A stretch of 64,000 nt of DNA from positions 594,530 through 658,529 of the forward strand of contig NZ_VLLB01000003.1 of the NCBI RefSeq assembly GCF_007830455.1, read 5' to 3'. The translations under genes were made by a program, and so were the position numbers. Under the pieces are notes generated by a model that was not told the origin of the DNA, did not search any database, and was given only the letters and a program-made list of their open reading frames with translations. This stretch comes from Pseudoduganella lurida. Lineage in GTDB: Bacteria; Pseudomonadota; Gammaproteobacteria; Burkholderiales; Burkholderiaceae_D. Shown here piece after piece: positions 63,988 through 64,000 of the stretch (position 1 is its first letter; each line of letters opens with the position of its first letter).

Positions 63988-64000
63988 AAGCCTGGTGCAG

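Overview
The window looks like chromosomal DNA from a high-GC, flagellated betaproteobacterium, most likely of the family Oxalobacteraceae (Massilia / Duganella / Pseudoduganella type). This is an inference from the flhDC-motAB-che locus with CheD and CheZ, the DUF3460-scpA-panC cluster, the PEP-CTERM protein, the betaproteobacterial style of the core enzymes and the many short GGGGTCAGACCCC-type palindromes between genes. No phage, insertion sequence, CRISPR array or rRNA operon was recognised.

Layout. 1-17 kb: 3' end of zwf, a small membrane protein, a pilU-like ATPase, the lysine genes dapC-dapD, a solitary motA paralogue, a VOC protein, an RhlE-type helicase, a DUF5694/TraB-like protein, a TetR repressor divergent from two dehydrogenases with three candidate operators, an MCE lipid-transport operon (MlaE, MlaD, lipoprotein; no ATPase), a LysR/MFS divergent pair, and ribB behind an FMN riboswitch. 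17-31 kb: M16 protease, SRPBCC protein, response-regulator diguanylate cyclase, aminotransferase, RidA, an EamA exporter coupled to a threonine-dehydratase-like enzyme, a divergent MocR regulator, htpG behind a sigma-32-like promoter, and a CHRD/PEP-CTERM protein. 31-38 kb: hybrid histidine kinase, bacteriophytochrome with its response regulator, and kynurenine genes kynU-kynA followed by a secreted RNase T2.

38.4-52 kb is one long motility and chemotaxis locus on the plus strand: two sigma-28-like promoters, flhD, flhC, a membrane-anchored methyltransferase, motA, motB, a CheZ-like protein, a cheY-like gene, cheA, cheW, cheR, cheD, cheB, cheY, cheZ and a degenerate EAL-HDOD protein. It encodes the master regulator, the stator and a full adaptation and signal-termination pathway, but no receptors or flagellar structural genes. 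52-64 kb is housekeeping: panC, scpA, DUF3460, an EamA transporter, a 41-residue lipoprotein, a GNAT enzyme, metG, mrp/apbC, a YCF48-like beta-propeller, a serine hydrolase, gltX, and tRNA-Ala, tRNA-Glu, tRNA-Ala.

Two repeat themes cut across these regions. One is a dispersed family of perfect or near-perfect palindromes (arms such as GCCGAGCTCGTGTCAC, cores such as GGGGTCAGACCCC) sitting in intergenic gaps, often just after stop codons. The other is short tandem repeats (13, 15, 36 and 45 bp) that begin at or run across gene 3' ends, including one that has lengthened the C-terminus of the threonine-dehydratase-like enzyme. No clearly new multi-gene system was found. The best leads are the sigma-28-like promoters in front of flhDC, the second CheZ-like protein, the membrane methyltransferase inside the motility operon, and the repeats.
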